Assembly (NCBI GenBank): GCA_903932145.1
Contig: CAIZFE010000076.1
Location: 48,500 to 112,499 of the forward strand
Direction: 5' to 3'
Length of the DNA: 64,000 nucleotides
From: an uncultured Rhodopila sp.
GTDB lineage: Bacteria > Pseudomonadota > Alphaproteobacteria > Acetobacterales > Acetobacteraceae
The position numbers and the translations under genes were made by a program. Shown here one piece after another: positions 61,603 through 64,000 of the stretch. Below the pieces are notes generated by a model. That model was not told the origin of the DNA, ran no database searches, and saw only the letters and a list, made by a program, of their open reading frames with translations. Positions within the stretch are counted from its first letter, which is position 1. The number at the start of each line of letters is the position of its first letter.

Positions 61603-62396
61603 GCGCCGAACCGTAATGTGGTCAGCGCCATGCAGTCGATGCCGTCATCGCCGGCCAGGAATATCCGTTGTCCCACACCCCGCACCAGCCCCGATTCAGC
61701 TTCGCGCCAGTCGGTTTCGCGTCCCAGCCGCAGGGCATCCGTCATTGGCTCGTCAGGCACGTAGGTCGCCGGCATGTAAACGTCCCCGTCCGGCCCGTCC
61801 GCCACCGACATCGACACGCGGCGCCAGATCAGATCGCGCATGCGGGTGGGGGCGTGAAACTCCGCCGACACCACGCGTTCGGTTGGAATCCAGAAATATT
61901 TTCCGGTCGTCGTCAGGACTTCGAAGCTGCCCGCAAGCAGATCGTCGGCATCGCGGAAGTCGTCGAACGGCACCTCGCCATGATGACCTGGCACGCGCGG
62001 ACGGGTGGTTTCGGCGAGTGCAGCCTGACGCGCGGCTTCCGAATGGTCACCCGCCCTGAGTGCGACAAGCCCGGCCAGTTGATGCCGTTGGGCGTCGGTC
62101 GGGCCGGACAGGAACTCGGGAACCCGGCCATCCGCGAAAAGTTGGCGGCGCGCGGTTTCGGCGCGAATAAGCTGGCGGAATTCCGCGGCGACCAGAACCG
62201 TGGTGGAATCGATCGCCGATGCCGCGTCGATGATCACGTCGGCTCGTTCCAGATTGCCGCTGACGATCAATAATTCAGCCAGCAAAACGCGGGCATCCAA
62301 ATTCGTTGGCGATGTCCGCACCGTCGCCTGAGCGGACCTGATCGCATCGGTCAACTTGCCTTCGCGCAGCAACGCGGCGGTTCCCGGATCGCTCAT
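61599..62396 (-). CDS. tagJ: Type VI accessory protein TagJ (ImpE family)
   Basis: A 265-residue protein. The N-terminal tetratricopeptide-like part has LREGKLTDAIRSAQATVRTS and NLDARVLLAELLIVSGNLER; the C-terminal part has RDADDLLAGSFEVLTTTGKY and MRDLIWRRVSMSVADGPDGD. This is the ImpE/TagJ layout, a sheath-associated factor that interacts with ClpV or the sheath in some systems. ATG 62396 is used; the frame open to 62588 lies over tssC. It starts 22 bp after tssC. Confidence 0.88.
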   Translation of the reverse strand: MSDPGTAALLREGKLTDAIRSAQATVRTSPTNLDARVLLAELLIVSGNLERADVIIDAASAIDSTTVLVAAEFRQLIRAETARRQLFADGRVPEFLSGPTDAQRHQLAGLVALRAGDHSEAARQAALAETTRPRVPGHHGEVPFDDFRDADDLLAGSFEVLTTTGKYFWIPTERVVSAEFHAPTRMRDLIWRRVSMSVADGPDGDVYMPATYVPDEPMTDALRLGRETDWREAESGLVRGVGQRIFLAGDDGIDCMALTTLRFGA

Positions 62397-62418
62397 GCGG
62401 CCACTCCATTGTTGAAAA

Positions 62419-63903
62419 TCATCGTTCGCCGCCGATATCGGTGACGAGTTGGAACGTCGCCGCCACGTCATCGAGCTGATAGTGCGGCTGCAGGCGCACG
62501 ACACATCCGAAACTACCGGGTTTGCCGATATGTTCCCGCACCTCCACCTGTCCCGCCACCAACGGATGCCGCGCTCGGCTTTCGCCACCGGCCGACAGAT
62601 TGCCGTTCACGTAGCGGGTCAGCCAGCTTTGTAACTGACGCTCGATTTCGTCGGCTGTCCGAAATGATCCCACCATATGCCGGCCCATCATCTTCAAGTG
62701 ATGGGCGAAGCGCGACGCACACAGGATCGAGTTGATTTGCGAGGAAATCCGAGCGTTCGCGTTGGCGGCGCTGGATGTATAGCGGGGTGGTGTCAGCAGG
62801 CTGCGCACCGCGCCGAACACCAGTTCCTCGCAGTTCGGCACCGCCGCCAGCGGGATCAAACCGGCGGCGAGCAATTCCCGTTCCTGGCGATCGTTCCAGA
62901 CGATTTCCAACGGGATGCGAGTCCAAACCTGATCGCGATCGGTTTCGAACGGTTCGATCGGGACGTCTTCGACCAGACCGCCACCAATCCGGTCCGTTTC
63001 GACACCGCGGACATCGGCCGGCCAGCCGAAGGCGGCGAACGCCCTGGCGACGACGGCGCCGAACGCATACGCAGCGCTCGACCACACGCGGTGGTCGGCC
63101 GCGGGTGCGTATTCGGCATAGCGGAACCCGTCGTTGCGTGTGCCGTCGTCCTGCCAGGGGAGGCGGGCGAGCATGCGGGGAAGCGCAATGCCGATAAAGC
63201 GCATGTCTGATCGCGTGCCGAGGCCTCGCCAGCGGGCATGGTCCGCATTGCGCAACGGTGCGCTGATGTCGATGACGTTGCCGAGATCGTGGAAACTGTC
63301 CACCTCGAGCAATGCTGGCGACGCGCCCAGGATCATCGGCGAGAAGGCCGCCGCCGCGACGCTGGCCAGAGCGGCCAACGCACTGACGTCATCGGTGCGG
63401 GAGCTGGCATCGGCACGATGGCGCACATCGTGATCGACGATTAGCAGCCCGTAGGGTTCGCCGCCTGGCGAGCCGAATTCTTCCTCGTAGATTTTTCGAA
63501 AGAGCAGGCTTTGGTCGAACTCGCTGGCCAGATCGAGGTCGCGGCAAATCTCCGCCCACCCGATATTGAGGACTTTGATTTTCAGGCGCGCGCTGAGGTC
63601 CGCGTTGTTGACGAGCCAGCAAAGGCCGCGCCAGTGACCTTCCAGGTTCGTCACGCGCGGGTGATGCAGAAGCGCATCGAGTTGTTCGGACAGCATGACG
63701 TCGATGGCTGCGATGTCGCGATCCAGGGCACACCGCAGCGCACCTGTTCGGTCCTGTCCGAACCAGATGTCCAATGCGGCGGCATCGTCTGAGGTCAGAA
63801 ATGTGCTGAACGCATTGGCGAGGTCCGGATCGTCATGGCCAACAAAATGACCGGTCAGAACCTGCGTGCGTAGTGCCTCCTCTATTCGTTTTATAGCCGT
63901 CAT
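62419..63903 (-). CDS. tssC: Type VI sheath large-subunit protein, TssC family
   Basis: A 494-residue sheath protein. Features: NLEGHWRGLCWLVNNADLSA, LIVDHDVRHRADASSRTDDV, the ALASVAAAAFSPMILGASP helix, RGLGTRSDMRFIGIALPRM and, near the end, NSILCASRFAHHLKMMGRHM. In family consensus these positions read GDYEF and dSRYVGL, so this copy is somewhat diverged and might be a second TssC (TssC2) beside another copy outside the window. ATG 63903 opens with MTAIKRIEEALR. The ATG lies within a repeat-like sequence. TssB is not seen; it would lie beyond the right edge. Confidence 0.88.
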   Translation of the reverse strand: MTAIKRIEEALRTQVLTGHFVGHDDPDLANAFSTFLTSDDAAALDIWFGQDRTGALRCALDRDIAAIDVMLSEQLDALLHHPRVTNLEGHWRGLCWLVNNADLSARLKIKVLNIGWAEICRDLDLASEFDQSLLFRKIYEEEFGSPGGEPYGLLIVDHDVRHRADASSRTDDVSALAALASVAAAAFSPMILGASPALLEVDSFHDLGNVIDISAPLRNADHARWRGLGTRSDMRFIGIALPRMLARLPWQDDGTRNDGFRYAEYAPAADHRVWSSAAYAFGAVVARAFAAFGWPADVRGVETDRIGGGLVEDVPIEPFETDRDQVWTRIPLEIVWNDRQERELLAAGLIPLAAVPNCEELVFGAVRSLLTPPRYTSSAANANARISSQINSILCASRFAHHLKMMGRHMVGSFRTADEIERQLQSWLTRYVNGNLSAGGESRARHPLVAGQVEVREHIGKPGSFGCVVRLQPHYQLDDVAATFQLVTDIGGER

Positions 63904-63985
63904 GACGCCGCTTGTCCGCGCCATCGCGGGCGGCGGTTACCCCTCCCGTCATGGCGGGCGAAGGCCCGCCATCCACGTCTTTCGG
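63890..63985. repeat. Repeat cluster at the right edge (families A and B)
   Basis: A degenerate family A piece (GTCATGACGCCGCTTGTCCG, about 63898-63917) covers the tssC start, followed by a family B hairpin, ATGGCGGGC (63951-63959) with 63964-63972 around GAAG, and the tail CCACGTCTTT (63973-63982). Nothing else is seen to the window end. Confidence 0.65.
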
Positions 63986-64000
63986 CGTGCCGGGTTAGAA

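Noticed and set aside
1..64000. tRNA, rRNA, riboswitch or replication origin
   Set aside because: I looked through the spacers for T-arm-like GGTTCGA motifs, rRNA sequence, known riboswitch cores and DnaA-box clusters, and found none that I can support.

Overview
The window (about 62-64 % GC by eye) reads as chromosomal DNA of an alphaproteobacterium, most likely a Rhodospirillales/Acetobacteraceae member (Rhodopila-like). This is inferred from codon use, the alphaproteobacterial SOS box (GAAC-N7-GAAC) before lexA, an NdvA-type glucan exporter, TRAP and CoA-ligase families, small DUF2934/DUF1328 stress genes, and many copies of a GTCATGGCCCGG-type palindrome in the spacers. No rRNA, tRNA, CRISPR array or intact insertion sequence was seen. 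The genus cannot be proved from the sequence.

Layout, left half. At the edge a truncated BNR-repeat protein diverges from a MarR regulator, with an 18-bp operator between them (1-734). An AT-rich patch and a secreted YVTN beta-propeller follow, then an unrecognised His-rich protein (2816-4345). A TRAP transporter is translationally linked to a nucleoside-phosphorylase-like enzyme and a DoxX protein (4672-8966). Next come an acyl-CoA synthetase, a GGDEF-EAL protein, a GT4 glycosyltransferase, a CobW-type GTPase, an MFS carrier and an FMN-dependent hydroxy-acid oxidase. At 19159-19931 there is a two-gene unit whose first gene carries an in-frame amber codon. NdvA, a DUF1328 protein, a CBS protein, three tiny Thr-rich secreted proteins and a two-component system with an extra response regulator fill 20561-27424.

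Layout, middle. A CNT nucleoside permease is coupled to a ThDP enzyme (28514-31416). A 137-bp inverted-repeat element is followed by the first copy of an uncharacterised paralog pair (32064-32903; second copy 51871-52698). Metabolic and regulatory genes follow: MFS, Zn alcohol dehydrogenase, a PEP-CTERM-like protein, an LLM oxidoreductase, a LacI regulator, moeA, lexA, an NDP-forming acyl-CoA synthetase, an SDR, a Phd antitoxin beside a toxin remnant, a class-V aminotransferase, a CoA-transferase, a rubrerythrin-like protein, catalase and an HpaB-type monooxygenase.

Right end (53364-63903) is part of a type VI secretion locus. Genes run right to left as tssC, tagJ, tssE, tssF, tssG, then a SAM methyltransferase that overlaps tssG by ATGA. 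A putative His-Me-finger nuclease and a PAAR protein lie downstream, facing a membrane Ser/Thr kinase with a Gln-rich 17-residue repeat and a C-terminal PDZ domain. The remaining core genes (tssA, B, H, J, K, L, M) would lie outside the window. This accessory set (kinase-PDZ, PAAR plus nuclease, methyltransferase) is the best candidate here for a little-described system. The second theme is the palindromic repeat family, which punctuates spacers, separates tssE from tssF and appears to have entered a reading frame.
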